53,277 bases of DNA from Candidatus Eiseniibacteriota bacterium (GCA_903844735.1 CAIMUX010000061.1:1-53277), one strand, 5' to 3'; counted from the first letter of the stretch, positions 32,726 through 41,200 are shown. Notes: generated from the letters alone by a model not told the origin. Numbers and translations: made by a program.

Positions 32726-33855
32726 GGCCGCGCCTCGATGGAAGCGCCGACCTCAAGCTCCGCGGGCGGATCGAGAATGACCTGATCACCGGACTTGAGC
32801 CCGGAGAGCACCTGGGGGTTCTCCGGTCGGTCCTCTTCGAGGCTCACCATGCGCAGGATCGCGTGACCCGCCTCAGCCACGAAGACCCCCGGCACGCCAC
32901 CACGCTGCACAATGGCCGCCCGGGGCACCCGCAGGGCCGTACGCTGGCCCAGGGGCAGCCGCGCGCGGCCGAAAAGGCCAGCCCGAAGCTCCGGGCTCTC
33001 CTCAAGGTCGATCTTGACGAGGATCGAACGGGTGACCGGGTCGGCCGTCGGAACCACCTCCGCAACGGTGCCACGGAATACGCGGTTATCGATCGCCGGC
33101 ACCTGGACCTCCACCGGCGCCCCTACCTGGGCGGCGGCAGCCCTCGTGCCATCGAGCGAGGCATAGAGCCGCAGCTTGCGCGGGTCCTCGATTTTCATGA
33201 GAGGCCGGCCCGGAGAAGCCATGTCACCCTGCTCGCAGAAGCGATCGACCACGCGGCCGGAGAACGGTGCGGGAATCTCGGCATACGCCTTGTACGAGCC
33301 GGCCGTCGCAACAGCGCCCTCGGCCTGCTGGACCGCCCCCTTCGCGGTGTCGTACTGGTAGCGCGCCTGGTCCAGCTCGAGTTGTGAGGCGGCGCCCCGG
33401 GCAAGGAGTTGCTCGAAGCGGCGGAAGTTCGTCTCGGCCAGAGCCGCGGCTGCACGCGCCTGGGCCAAAGAACCTTGCGCCTGCATCACCTGGCCGCTCA
33501 CATCTCGACTGTCGATGACAAGGAGGATCTCCCCTTCACGCACGGCATCGCCGGCGCTATGACGGATCTCGATGATCGTACCCATCACTTTTCCCGAGAT
33601 GGTCGCCTCGCGAGCCGCGCGCAGAGTGCCGACGGCCTCCGCTGTGGCGCTCTCGGTGCGCGCGACCAGCACATCGGTGCGTACGCGCACAGCCGCCGTG
33701 GTGTGCCGGTCCGGCTCGTGCTTGGCACAGCCGGACAGGACCGGACCGCCAGCGAGGAACGCCAGCAGCGCCAGCGAGGCCGCTTCCAAGGCGCGCGATT
33801 TGCGGCGGATTCTCGTGGTCGCCGGCTTCGTCTCATTCGTGCGATCGTGTTCCAT
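32722..33855 (-). CDS. RND periplasmic adaptor (membrane fusion protein), lipoprotein
   Basis: 377 aa. After a basic N-region, a hydrophobic stretch ends in lipobox LSGC, so it should be lipidated at the outer face of the inner membrane. The barrel-sandwich halves flank a helical hairpin (LAQARAAAALAETNFRRFEQLLARGAASQLELDQARYQYD). A beta-barrel and membrane-proximal domain complete the HlyD/AcrA-like fold. I use the ATG at 33855 with AGGAGG 9 nt upstream; the in-frame TTG at 33873 is part of that RBS. It links the TolC-like channel and RND pump of this operon. Confidence 0.92.
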   Translation of the reverse strand: MEHDRTNETKPATTRIRRKSRALEAASLALLAFLAGGPVLSGCAKHEPDRHTTAAVRVRTDVLVARTESATAEAVGTLRAAREATISGKVMGTIIEIRHSAGDAVREGEILLVIDSRDVSGQVMQAQGSLAQARAAAALAETNFRRFEQLLARGAASQLELDQARYQYDTAKGAVQQAEGAVATAGSYKAYAEIPAPFSGRVVDRFCEQGDMASPGRPLMKIEDPRKLRLYASLDGTRAAAAQVGAPVEVQVPAIDNRVFRGTVAEVVPTADPVTRSILVKIDLEESPELRAGLFGRARLPLGQRTALRVPRAAIVQRGGVPGVFVAEAGHAILRMVSLEEDRPENPQVLSGLKSGDQVILDPPAELEVGASIEARP

Positions 33856-33869
33856 GGAAATGCACCTCC

Positions 33870-35339
33870 TCAACGTATTGCCTCGGGAACGGCCGAGCCG
33901 CCTACCGCAAATGACAGGGTTCGCGCAGCTAACTCCAAGTCGGTGTGGGCCTGGACTTCCCGCACGCGGGCCTGGTGGGCCATGGTTTCGGCGTCGAGCA
34001 GGTCCGTGATGCGGGCCACGCCCTGCCCAAATCGATCTTCGAGAATGGTGAGTGCCTTCTCCGCCGCCTCGACGCCGCGGGCGCCGACTTCCAGGCGTGC
34101 TCGCGCCTCCTCCACTCCCTGCCAGGATTGCCTCACCTCAAACTCGACCTGCTGGCGGTAGCCCCGGCGAGCCTCTTGCGCCGCTCGGTGCTCGCTCTCG
34201 CTGCGCGCCACGCGAGTGAAGGTCTGGCCCCAGTTCCACACCTTCCACGACGCCATGGCCCCAACGGTGTAACTGCTGCCGTGGGCACCGAAGAGTCGAT
34301 CGTCATTGAGCGCATACTTCGCCATCAGTCCGACCTGGGGGAAGAGCTCACCGCGCGCGCGGGTCACGCCGGCGCCGGCAGCCTCCACCTTGCGATCGAC
34401 AGCCTGCAGGTCGCGGCGCACGGTCATCGCCTGGGCGAGTGCATCATCATAGCTCGCCGGGAGCGGGTCGGCGAACGGGCCGGGCTCGGCCAACTCAAAG
34501 ACCCGGTCCTGTGCCAGCCCCATGGCGCGGGCGAGGCCGGCGCGCGCGAGGCGGGCACCGTTGCGGGCGCGAATCACCGTCTCATCCATCTCCGCCAGCT
34601 TCACCTTCGCCTGCAACAGGTCGCTCTCCACCAGCATCCCCACATCGAAGAACGCCTGCGCCTGCTCCACATGTCTTGCCGTGGTGGCCCGTGCTCGCTC
34701 CGCCAGTTCGAGGAACCGATCCGCCAACCGGCAACCAAGGAACGCCTGAGAGACACCCAGCTCTACCGCACGGTCGGTGTGGGCCTGCACCGCATCCGCG
34801 GCTTTCGCCATCTTGCCGGCCTGCTTGATCCCTGATTCCAGCGACCACCCGGTGAAGAGCGGCAAGGATGCCGAGAGTTCCGTGGTGACGTTGTCAAACG
34901 GGGCCGGTTGATTCGGGTCGCTCATGGTGAAAGCCGGGAAGGAAAAACGTTCCTGCATGAGTTGCATACCGAAGACATCGGCCGGCGAGTCGGTTCGCAC
35001 AGCGATCTCTTTCGCCTCGATGGCGGGCAGGTGATAGAGCCACGCCTCGCGCCTGGCGGAGTGCGCCGCGTCGCGATTCGCCTGCGCCTCTCGGATCGCC
35101 GGACTGTTCTGCCTTGCCAGCTCGACTGCCCGGATCAAGGTCAGCGGTTCTCCGGAGGCGGCCGCCCGCGCCTCGCCTTGAACCGAGGGCGGCGCAGGCG
35201 TCACGGCCAGCGTGAGGGCCACCAGCAGGGCCGGCAGCAAGCCCGCCATCCGGGCCCGCCGCGACGCCCGCGGAGTCGGCGACACCGGACTCGGGGCTGT
35301 GGGCCTCGCGCCTCTTCTCTCGCTTCGGGTCTGTCCCAT
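33870..35339 (-). CDS. TolC-family outer-membrane efflux channel
   Basis: 489 aa with a signal peptide (about residues 33-55, after an unusually long basic, Pro/Ser-rich N-region). Two homologous helical/barrel repeats follow, typical of OEP proteins: LTLIRAVELARQNSPAIREAQANRDAA near the start, LPLFTGW before the first barrel strands, and the second repeat VEEARARLEVGARGVEAAEKAL. First gene of the pump operon, 14 bp before the adaptor. The ATG at 35339 follows AAGGAG by 5 nt. Promoter is described at 35451-35479. Confidence 0.9.
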   Translation of the reverse strand: MGQTRSERRGARPTAPSPVSPTPRASRRARMAGLLPALLVALTLAVTPAPPSVQGEARAAASGEPLTLIRAVELARQNSPAIREAQANRDAAHSARREAWLYHLPAIEAKEIAVRTDSPADVFGMQLMQERFSFPAFTMSDPNQPAPFDNVTTELSASLPLFTGWSLESGIKQAGKMAKAADAVQAHTDRAVELGVSQAFLGCRLADRFLELAERARATTARHVEQAQAFFDVGMLVESDLLQAKVKLAEMDETVIRARNGARLARAGLARAMGLAQDRVFELAEPGPFADPLPASYDDALAQAMTVRRDLQAVDRKVEAAGAGVTRARGELFPQVGLMAKYALNDDRLFGAHGSSYTVGAMASWKVWNWGQTFTRVARSESEHRAAQEARRGYRQQVEFEVRQSWQGVEEARARLEVGARGVEAAEKALTILEDRFGQGVARITDLLDAETMAHQARVREVQAHTDLELAARTLSFAVGGSAVPEAIR

Positions 35340-35450
35340 CACCACTCCTTCCGATCGGTTCGGTCTGCCGGCCTGTCATTCCCGTTGCCGTTCGTCTGCC
35401 CGGCGAGCACAATGGAACTAGATCTCCATCTGCATATATAACTGATGTCG

Positions 35451-35479
35451 AATATACTCATTCGATTGACACTTGTCAA
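35451..35479 (-). promoter_or_regulatory. Sigma-70 promoter of the efflux operon with overlapping palindromic operator
   Basis: Reading leftward, a perfect -35 TTGACA (35479-35474) and a near-consensus -10 TATATT (35456-35451) are separated by exactly 17 nt. The -35 lies in the palindrome TTGACA-CT-TGTCAA (35466-35479), an obvious site for the divergently encoded ArsR repressor. Rightward, TATACT at 35453-35458 could be the -10 of the arsR gene. The region is AT-rich compared with its surroundings. Confidence 0.7.
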
Positions 35480-35513
35480 GTCGCTGGTTCTTGACGGGAC
35501 GTTCGGAGGGGCA

Positions 35514-35885
35514 ATGAACGAGCGAACGCTGGAGATGGTGGCCGAACGGTTCCGGGTCCTCGGTGACCCCCTCCGCTTGCGCCTCCTGCAAGCCCTGAGC
35601 AAGGGAGAACTCTCTGTGGGCGAACTGGTTACGCGTACCGCCACGTCCCAGGCAAACATCTCAAAGCATCTCGGCATGATGCTCCGGGCCGGGCTGGTTC
35701 AACGGCGCAAGGAGGGGCTGAAAGTCTTTTACGCCCCGGCCGATCCCTCGGCCTTCAAGATCTGCGACTTAGTGTGCGGAAGTCTGCAGGATCGGTTAGA
35801 GCGGGAACTGTCCGATCTCGGGGGGGCCGCTCCGACCCGGACACGACGTCCGCCTGCCGCGAGGAAACCACGGGGCTCCCGGTGA
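35514..35885 (+). CDS. ArsR/SmtB-family transcriptional repressor with two-cysteine motif
   Basis: 123 aa. Winged-helix fold: RFRVLGDPLRLRLLQAL, recognition region TATSQANISKHLGMML, wing RRKEGLKVFYAPAD. C84 and C88 in FKICDLVCG lie in the C-terminal helix, where ArsR proteins can carry a thiol sensor for metals or reactive sulfur; there is no CxC arsenic motif in the recognition helix. GGAGG 4 nt before the ATG at 35514. Divergent from the tolC operon and sharing its operator, so it is probably its repressor and autoregulated. The basic Pro/Arg tail (TRTRRPPAARKPRGSR) is unusual. Confidence 0.9.
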   Translation: MNERTLEMVAERFRVLGDPLRLRLLQALSKGELSVGELVTRTATSQANISKHLGMMLRAGLVQRRKEGLKVFYAPADPSAFKICDLVCGSLQDRLERELSDLGGAAPTRTRRPPAARKPRGSR

Positions 35886-36628
35886 GCCCACCGGCGCGGA
35901 CGAACCTGATCCGGCGTGGGTGGTCTCGCCTGCTTACCACCGGCCCGAAGCGGTCGCTCGACTACGCCCGCCACCAGGTGTCCGAGCGCTACCACGAGAC
36001 CCGCATCGGCATCCGCACCGCGGGTTCCATGAAGACCGCCGCCGTCACGCGCCGTCCCGGGCTCTGCAAGCCGTACGCACCGATTCCTTACCGGAGTTTC
36101 TTCGCCGTCATGCGGGAGGTGGAAATCCGCCCGCTAGAGGACGTCTTTCTCGACTACGGCGCGGGCCGCGGCCGGGCGATGATTCTGGCAGCGAGACTGC
36201 CCTTTCGCCGGGTCCTCGGTGTCGAGATCGAACCGGGCTTGGTCGAGACCGCACGCGAAAACATCCGGCGGGTCTCCCACCGCCTATGCTGCCGTGACGT
36301 GGAGGTTGTGACAGCCGACGCGGCGGAGTTCGGCTGCCCGGACGACGCCACCGTGCTCCATTTCTTCGATCCCTTCGCCGGCGTCATCCTGGAGCAAGTC
36401 ATCGAGCAAGTGCGGGTTTCGCTGCGGCGAGCGCCCCGGAGACTCACCATTCTCTTCGCCGATCCCAATCACTTCGCGCCACTCGCGGCGTCTTCGGGCT
36501 GGCTCGTCAAGCAAGGAGAGGTCCCGTATCCGTTCGTCCGGGGAATGGAGTTGATTCGGGAGTCGTATTTCATCTACGAGGCGCAATCATCACCAGACAA
36601 AGATCAAGGCATCAATCCCTCGGGATGA
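35882..36628 (+). CDS. Class I SAM-dependent methyltransferase coupled to arsR
   Basis: 248 aa. Rossmann motif I is FLDYGAGRGRAMILAA (about 88-103), the acidic end of strand 2 is GVEIEP, and a motif IV-like FFDPF follows. The GTG at 35882 overlaps the arsR stop (GTGA), so translation is coupled, and no ATG candidate is better placed. The N-terminal about 80 residues (basic, YHETRIGIRTAG) precede the fold, as in some histone-methyltransferase-like/DOT1-type bacterial enzymes. Substrate unknown; the coupling to ArsR suggests a role in detoxification, perhaps methylating a metal(loid) or thiol, but arsenite-methylase cysteines are not seen. Confidence 0.82.
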   Translation: MSPPARTNLIRRGWSRLLTTGPKRSLDYARHQVSERYHETRIGIRTAGSMKTAAVTRRPGLCKPYAPIPYRSFFAVMREVEIRPLEDVFLDYGAGRGRAMILAARLPFRRVLGVEIEPGLVETARENIRRVSHRLCCRDVEVVTADAAEFGCPDDATVLHFFDPFAGVILEQVIEQVRVSLRRAPRRLTILFADPNHFAPLAASSGWLVKQGEVPYPFVRGMELIRESYFIYEAQSSPDKDQGINPSG

Positions 36629-36806
36629 AACCAGGTTAGCCCCCATTTCGGCCGGGACGACGCCGTCCAGGAGGACACCGCCCGTCGCTATTCGATTCGC
36701 TGCGGCCGGCAGGTGATGAGTCATCCCGCTGGCGGCAGACACCACCGGGCCGATCTGATCGCGGCGGGATGCGAAGGAACTGGCTGCAGAATCAGTCTCG
36801 CGGCGC

Positions 36807-36853
36807 TACAATCCCCGCGGCCACGAGCGAGACTGAAGAAAAGGAGGAAATCC
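36807..36853 (+). promoter_or_regulatory. Candidate -10 element and strong RBS for the lipoprotein gene
   Basis: TACAAT at 36807-36812, with a poor -35 (CTGCAG) 17 nt upstream. The RBS AAAGGAGG ends 7 nt before the ATG at 36855. Confidence 0.4.
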
Positions 36854-36854
36854 C

Positions 36855-37454
36855 ATGCGCCGGCTGAAAATGGCATTGGTCGTGTTGATGTCTCTTGCCC
36901 CGGGGTGCGCCGGTCCGGGGATTCCGCAGGGCGCGGATCCGGGCACGCTGCCCCCACCGGTCGAACTCCGGCCCGCGACCACGCCGGCCTCGGGCCAGAT
37001 ACTGACCCTCGAACGGCTTCGCAACACCGCCTATCCCCTGCCCGAGGCCAACGGCAACTTGATCCAGTTCACCGACGGCAAGTTCCGGGGCCCGGTGGTG
37101 CTGGGATCGACCGAGGAGCTCCGCTTCACCCTGTTGGATCGGGTCGGTCGCGGGGACCTCGATGGCGACGGCGTCGAGGACGTGGCACTACTCATGATTA
37201 AAGACCCGACCGGCGACAAACCCGAGTACACGCTCTGGGCCGTGATCAACCAGGGTGGGGCGCCCGACCCGAGGGGGGTGGTCCTCCTCGGCGAGGAAGT
37301 TCAGGTGGGCGGCATGATCATCGAGGATCTGAAGATCTTCCTCGATGTCGTGCGCCCGGGGCCACAGGACATCGTGGGGATGCCCACACGGCGCATCAAA
37401 GAGAGCTACAAACTCCTGGGAAATCGCCTGGAACGCGCGGACACGTTCCGCTAG
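36855..37454 (+). CDS. Predicted lipoprotein with Ca-binding-like DxDxDG loop; function unknown
   Basis: 199 aa. Signal peptide with lipobox APGC (C18) predicts a lipid-anchored protein. A Pro/Thr-rich spacer follows, then a domain of about 140 residues. GDLDGDGVEDVALL resembles the calcium loop of FG-GAP/dockerin-like repeats; only one copy is present. I do not recognise the rest. RBS and start are clear. Its last nine codons are partly duplicated 40 bp downstream. Confidence 0.75.
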   Translation: MRRLKMALVVLMSLAPGCAGPGIPQGADPGTLPPPVELRPATTPASGQILTLERLRNTAYPLPEANGNLIQFTDGKFRGPVVLGSTEELRFTLLDRVGRGDLDGDGVEDVALLMIKDPTGDKPEYTLWAVINQGGAPDPRGVVLLGEEVQVGGMIIEDLKIFLDVVRPGPQDIVGMPTRRIKESYKLLGNRLERADTFR

Positions 37455-37491
37455 CCGATTCACTCGCCTGGAACGTGCGGCTACCTTCCGC
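37425..37491 (+). repeat. 40-bp tandem duplication across the lipoprotein stop codon
   Basis: Copies at 37425-37451 and 37465-37491 share CGCCTGGAACG-GCGG and CTTCCGC-type ends with about four differences in 27 nt. The first copy encodes the last residues (RLERADTFR); the second lies after the stop. A small CCGGCC/GGCCGG hairpin follows at 37491-37507. Confidence 0.55.
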
Positions 37492-37691
37492 CGGCCGGTG
37501 GGGCCGGGGTTCCATGCGATTCGAGATCCCGGGTCCCGACCGGCCTCCTGCCGCAGCACCGACCGTACAATGGCGAAGAGGATCAACTCGCGGAGAACGA
37601 GCCTGGTCCAAGAGGCGGGCCACGGCAAGGGCGATAACGGGGCCGCGCGGGAGTCCCTCGCCGTGACGCAACGGGTTCTGCCGCACAGAGA

Positions 37692-38135
37692 CTATGCCTT
37701 CCGCTCCCTCAAGAGGTCCCGGATCTCGCCGAGCAGCGTCTCGGATGGCGTTGGCTCGGGGGGCGGGGCCGGCGCCTCGTCCTTTTTCGACTGCAAGCGG
37801 TTCACCGCCTTGACGATCATGAAGACCACGAACGCCACAATGAGAAAGTCGATGGCGGCGTTGATGAAGAGCCCGACATTGATGGTGGGGACGCCGGCGG
37901 CCTTGGCCTGGGCCAGTGGAACAAGCGAGCCATCCGCAGCCCGGGCCTTCGCCAGATTCAGCGGGATGTAGATGTCGCTGAAACTGACGCCCCCCATGAC
38001 GCGCCCGATCGGCGGCATAATCACATCGTTCACCAGCGACGACACAACCTTGCCGAAAGCGCCACCCATGATAACGGCGACAGCGAGGTCGAGGACGTTT
38101 CCTCGGGCGATAAAGGCCCGAAATTCCTTGAGCAT
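37692..38135 (-). CDS. mscL: Large-conductance mechanosensitive channel
   Basis: 147 aa with the full MscL signature: N-terminal MLKEFRAFIARGNVLDLAVAVIMGGAFGKVVSSLVNDVIMPPIG (amphipathic helix, TM1 gate). A periplasmic loop precedes TM2 (INAAIDFLIVAFVVFMIVKAVN). A cytoplasmic C-terminal helix follows after a Pro-rich linker (PAPPPEPTP). It releases solutes upon hypo-osmotic shock. AAGGAGAG lies 6 nt before the ATG at 38135. Its 5' flank abuts a response-regulator relic on the other strand. Confidence 0.97.
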   Translation of the reverse strand: MLKEFRAFIARGNVLDLAVAVIMGGAFGKVVSSLVNDVIMPPIGRVMGGVSFSDIYIPLNLAKARAADGSLVPLAQAKAAGVPTINVGLFINAAIDFLIVAFVVFMIVKAVNRLQSKKDEAPAPPPEPTPSETLLGEIRDLLRERKA

Positions 38136-38146
38136 GTACGTCTCTC

Positions 38147-38292
38147 CTTTCAGAAAGCGGTGTTGCGTATCCTGGACAGGCTCGGCTATCACGCGGATGC
38201 GGCGGGAGACAGCCGCGAGGCTCTACCCGAGCACTCACGAGCCTATCGTACAACATCGTCCTCGCGGACTGCCGAGGCCGCCGATGCATGCT
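38147..38292 (+). pseudogene. Frameshifted fragment of a response-regulator receiver domain
   Basis: Translation starts in one frame as QKAVLRILDRLGYHADAAGDSREAL and then, after a +1 shift near 38225, continues as ALTSLSYNIVLADCRGRRCM. This is the alpha1-beta2-alpha2-beta3 part of a CheY-like receiver, with the phospho-acceptor aspartate in VLADCR. The domain start and everything after the phosphorylation loop are missing. It begins about 12 bp beyond the mscL start. Confidence 0.6.
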
Positions 38293-38668
38293 CCGGGCAC
38301 ACAACGGACCGGCCCGGCGGGGAGGACGACCCCCCACCGGGCCTGACGTCCGGTCGCTCGGGTGGGCGGGAAACGCACCCTGCGACATCGTGTCAGCCCA
38401 CGGACGGTGTGGGACCGATCCCTTGTTGCGAATCGCGCCGTGGTGACGGCGTAGCATAGCGCAGCCATCAAGGCGGCGCCATCCACCCTGACACGAGATC
38501 TTCGGAGTTCCTCCCGGCACCCTCGCCGGTGGCAGTCTCCGGCAGTTCGTGCCCGAGGGACGGATCGAGACGATTCAACTCGAAACACCGGAGCGTCGGC
38601 GTCGATGACGCAGCATCTACGGGATTGCGATTCTGCGGCGCGAAGAAGCGCACAGGCATCCGCCGCGA
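38293..38668. other. Gap between receiver-domain relic and M14 peptidase gene
   Basis: No gene recognised. Short frames exist on both strands but none has a start with an RBS or a family resemblance. Confidence 0.4.
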
Positions 38669-41035
38669 TTACCGAATGACGACGATTTTCTGCTCCGAGA
38701 CGTGCGCGCCCGCTTCCAACCGGGCGAAGTAGAGTCCCGCCGGCAGGGTCGACACATCGAATCGATCCTCCACCGTCCGCCCCGGAGAAGCCGCACCGCC
38801 AACCATCCCGTTCCGCAGCATCGCCACGTTGCGGCCGGTCACATCGTGCACCGTGAGGCACAACGGATCGCCCACCCGCGCCGACGCAGGCACGGTGAAG
38901 CCGAGCCGGGTCTCACCCCGTACCGGGTTCATCCCCTGCAGTTTGAGTCCACGCCACGGAATCTCCTGTGCGCTCTCGTCCACACCCGCGCCGGCCATGA
39001 CGACCACATGCTTCGGTGGGCCCCAGACCGACACCTGCCCCTCGGCATCGATCGATTGCGCGAGGAAAGAAAACGCCCCGAGGGTGTGGCTGGCGAAGGT
39101 GTACTGGGCCTGGCCGAGGTTGGACGCCACGGAGGTCTCTGTGGTAAACAGATCGCTCGGCTCGATGTCGTCCACGTACCAACCGGTGTCGGTGGTCCAT
39201 CCGTCGGTGTTGTACCGGAAGCGGACCCAGATCACCTGTCCCACGAAGGCCGAGATGTCAAAGGTGGCCTGGGCCCAGGTCGCAGCAACGCCGGTGATCC
39301 CGTTGCCGAGGTTGCGTTGGTTCGGATCGGCCGTGGTCGTGATGGAACCGGGGATCGTGACGAAATTCCTCGCGTCGGTGGCGACCTCGACGTAGCCGTA
39401 GTCATAGGCGGTCTCGGTGCGGTACCAGGTCCAGAACTTGAGTTGCTCGCCCGGCATCACCAGGTGGCCGCGTCGCGAAACCAGCACATTGTTCAGGTTG
39501 TTTGCATTGCCGCCCCAGAAGCTATGGTTCGCGGAGTGATAGCGGCTCGTGCTCCAGGTCCAACCGTCGGCGGTCCAACGACTTTGGTTCGTCCCTTCGA
39601 GATTGTCCTGCCCAACGCTGGGGCCGATCGCCTCAACCAGGTTCCAGGCTACCGCCGGGTTGTCCGCGTCGGGAAGGGGTGCGGTCCACGTGAGGGTGAA
39701 GTCGCTGCCCACTGTCCCAGGCGAGGAAACGATCGCGATACCCGGAGGCAAGACCCGGTAGGGATTGTCCGCCAGTTCGACCATGCGGAGATTCGGTTCC
39801 CTATTCTCGGCGCAGAGGGCCGGGATCCGCGACTCCGCCGGCCAGAAACCATCAGTGCTCGTCCCCATCTCGGTGACCAGGGAGAGGATCTTCGGCTTGC
39901 TGATGACATCCCCGGTCATCCAACTGTCGGCGTCGCCGTTGGTGAGGTAGAGGATCTCCCAGGCGGTGCCGGTGTTGTAGCCCCCAGCGGCGGCGCGGCG
40001 CATCCGGCCCAACTCCAACTGGGTGTCGTAGTCGCTCGCGTGCACGTTGTTGTAGCCGGGCGCAAACAGGTGGTAGCCGCCGTAGGAGTGAAGATTGATG
40101 GCCGTCTTGAAATGGCGGGAGATGACGAAATCCCGCATCGCCTGCGTTTCGAGTTCGCTGAAAGGACCGGTTCCGCGATAGGTTTCGTCGGAGCCGTAGG
40201 GGCTGGAGCCCTGGTCGTCGTAGCCCCACGCCTCCCCGAAGTTGCGGTTCAGGTCGATGCCGTAGCTGCCGTCGCCGTTGTTGTGTCGGTTTTTCCGCCA
40301 CATCCCGCCGCCGGTCGGATTTGTCAGCACGTTGTACTGCACCCCATCGGGGTTGACCACCGGCTCCAAGAAGATCTCCCGCGAATCGACGAGCGTGGTG
40401 GCGCGCGGGTCGGAGCCATAGCCATTCACCAGGTACTGGGCCAGGTCATAGAGCACTTCGAAGGTGATGACCTCGCGAGCGTGGGTAAAGGAGTTGAAGA
40501 AAATCTCAGGCTCATTCTCGTCCGTACCCGGATTGTCCGAAATCTTATACACCCAAAGAGATCGTCCTTCGAGGGTCGTGCCGATCGACTGCTTGGTCAT
40601 GATCGTCGGGTGCGCGGCCATCAGCGCATCCATGGCAGCGATCGCCTCGGTGTAGCTGCGATACAGCCCGAAGTCGTCGCGGGACCCCAGGCGCGAGGCA
40701 TAGAACGACTCCAGGTCCGGGACCGCGATCGTAACGGCGAAGCCGAGCGCGGTAAGCTCCGCGGCCCGGGCCTCGTCGGCGGGAAACTCGAGGGCTTGCC
40801 CATCGGAAACCGCCCCACAGTCCCGCAGCTCGGGGATGAGGAGACGCAGTTGGAGAAACTGGGCCTTGTCCGCCGGAGTCACGCGGAGGAGCTGCGTAGC
40901 AGACACCGGAGCCGCGATGAGAACGAGGGCTGCCAGGGTCAGGGCTAGCATGACCAGGGCCACGAGGGGGTGGCCGAGCGCGGATCGCGGGTCAGGGCGG
41001 TTGAGAACGACGGCCGCGGGACGGACGCAAGACAT
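38669..41035 (-). CDS. Secreted M14 zinc carboxypeptidase with MAM/immune-inhibitor-A-like and C-terminal sorting-type Ig domains
   Basis: 788 aa. A signal peptide (LVALVMLALTLAALVLIAAPVSA) is followed by a propeptide-like region. The M14 catalytic domain (about 120-420) shows zinc ligands in HAREVITFE (His, Glu) and INLHSYGGY (His), substrate arginine/asparagine in IDLNRNFG and catalytic glutamate in LVTEMG. A jelly-roll module follows (about 455-620; GWTWSTSRYHSANHSFWGG, WYVDDIE), like immune inhibitor A domains. The C-terminus (about 690-788; GMNPVRGETRLGFTVP, VHDVTGRNVAML, LPAGLYFARLEAG) matches the FlgD-Ig/type A sorting-like domain seen in FCB bacteria. GGAGG 4 nt before the ATG at 41035. 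Role: extracellular removal of C-terminal residues from peptides. Confidence 0.93.
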   Translation of the reverse strand: MSCVRPAAVVLNRPDPRSALGHPLVALVMLALTLAALVLIAAPVSATQLLRVTPADKAQFLQLRLLIPELRDCGAVSDGQALEFPADEARAAELTALGFAVTIAVPDLESFYASRLGSRDDFGLYRSYTEAIAAMDALMAAHPTIMTKQSIGTTLEGRSLWVYKISDNPGTDENEPEIFFNSFTHAREVITFEVLYDLAQYLVNGYGSDPRATTLVDSREIFLEPVVNPDGVQYNVLTNPTGGGMWRKNRHNNGDGSYGIDLNRNFGEAWGYDDQGSSPYGSDETYRGTGPFSELETQAMRDFVISRHFKTAINLHSYGGYHLFAPGYNNVHASDYDTQLELGRMRRAAAGGYNTGTAWEILYLTNGDADSWMTGDVISKPKILSLVTEMGTSTDGFWPAESRIPALCAENREPNLRMVELADNPYRVLPPGIAIVSSPGTVGSDFTLTWTAPLPDADNPAVAWNLVEAIGPSVGQDNLEGTNQSRWTADGWTWSTSRYHSANHSFWGGNANNLNNVLVSRRGHLVMPGEQLKFWTWYRTETAYDYGYVEVATDARNFVTIPGSITTTADPNQRNLGNGITGVAATWAQATFDISAFVGQVIWVRFRYNTDGWTTDTGWYVDDIEPSDLFTTETSVASNLGQAQYTFASHTLGAFSFLAQSIDAEGQVSVWGPPKHVVVMAGAGVDESAQEIPWRGLKLQGMNPVRGETRLGFTVPASARVGDPLCLTVHDVTGRNVAMLRNGMVGGAASPGRTVEDRFDVSTLPAGLYFARLEAGAHVSEQKIVVIR

Positions 41036-41133
41036 GGGACCTCCGGGGTAGGCGTGCTGCATGCCGGTTCGCCGGGATCGGGTCCGGCGGAACTTCCATT
41101 GTACCTCATTTCTTGCCGAAACGGCGAACTTCC

Positions 41134-41200
41134 GAAGCCCGAAGACAGTAGACAGTAGACAGTAGACAGTAGGCGGAAGTCAGGATTCTGAAGCCCGAAG
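41134..41200. repeat. Four tandem GACAGTA units flanked by direct repeats
   Basis: Four exact copies of the 7-mer GACAGTA occupy 41144-41171. The 11-mer GAAGCCCGAAG occurs at 41134-41144 and again at 41190-41200. The sequence is purine-rich and non-coding, between divergent genes. Confidence 0.85.

Noticed and set aside
30572-32785. 737-codon + frame opposite the RND pump gene
   Set aside because: Antisense shadow of a well-conserved RND gene; His/Arg/Glu-rich composition without motifs.
41144-41171. CRISPR-like short array
   Set aside because: Units are contiguous 7-mers without spacers; no cas genes are present.
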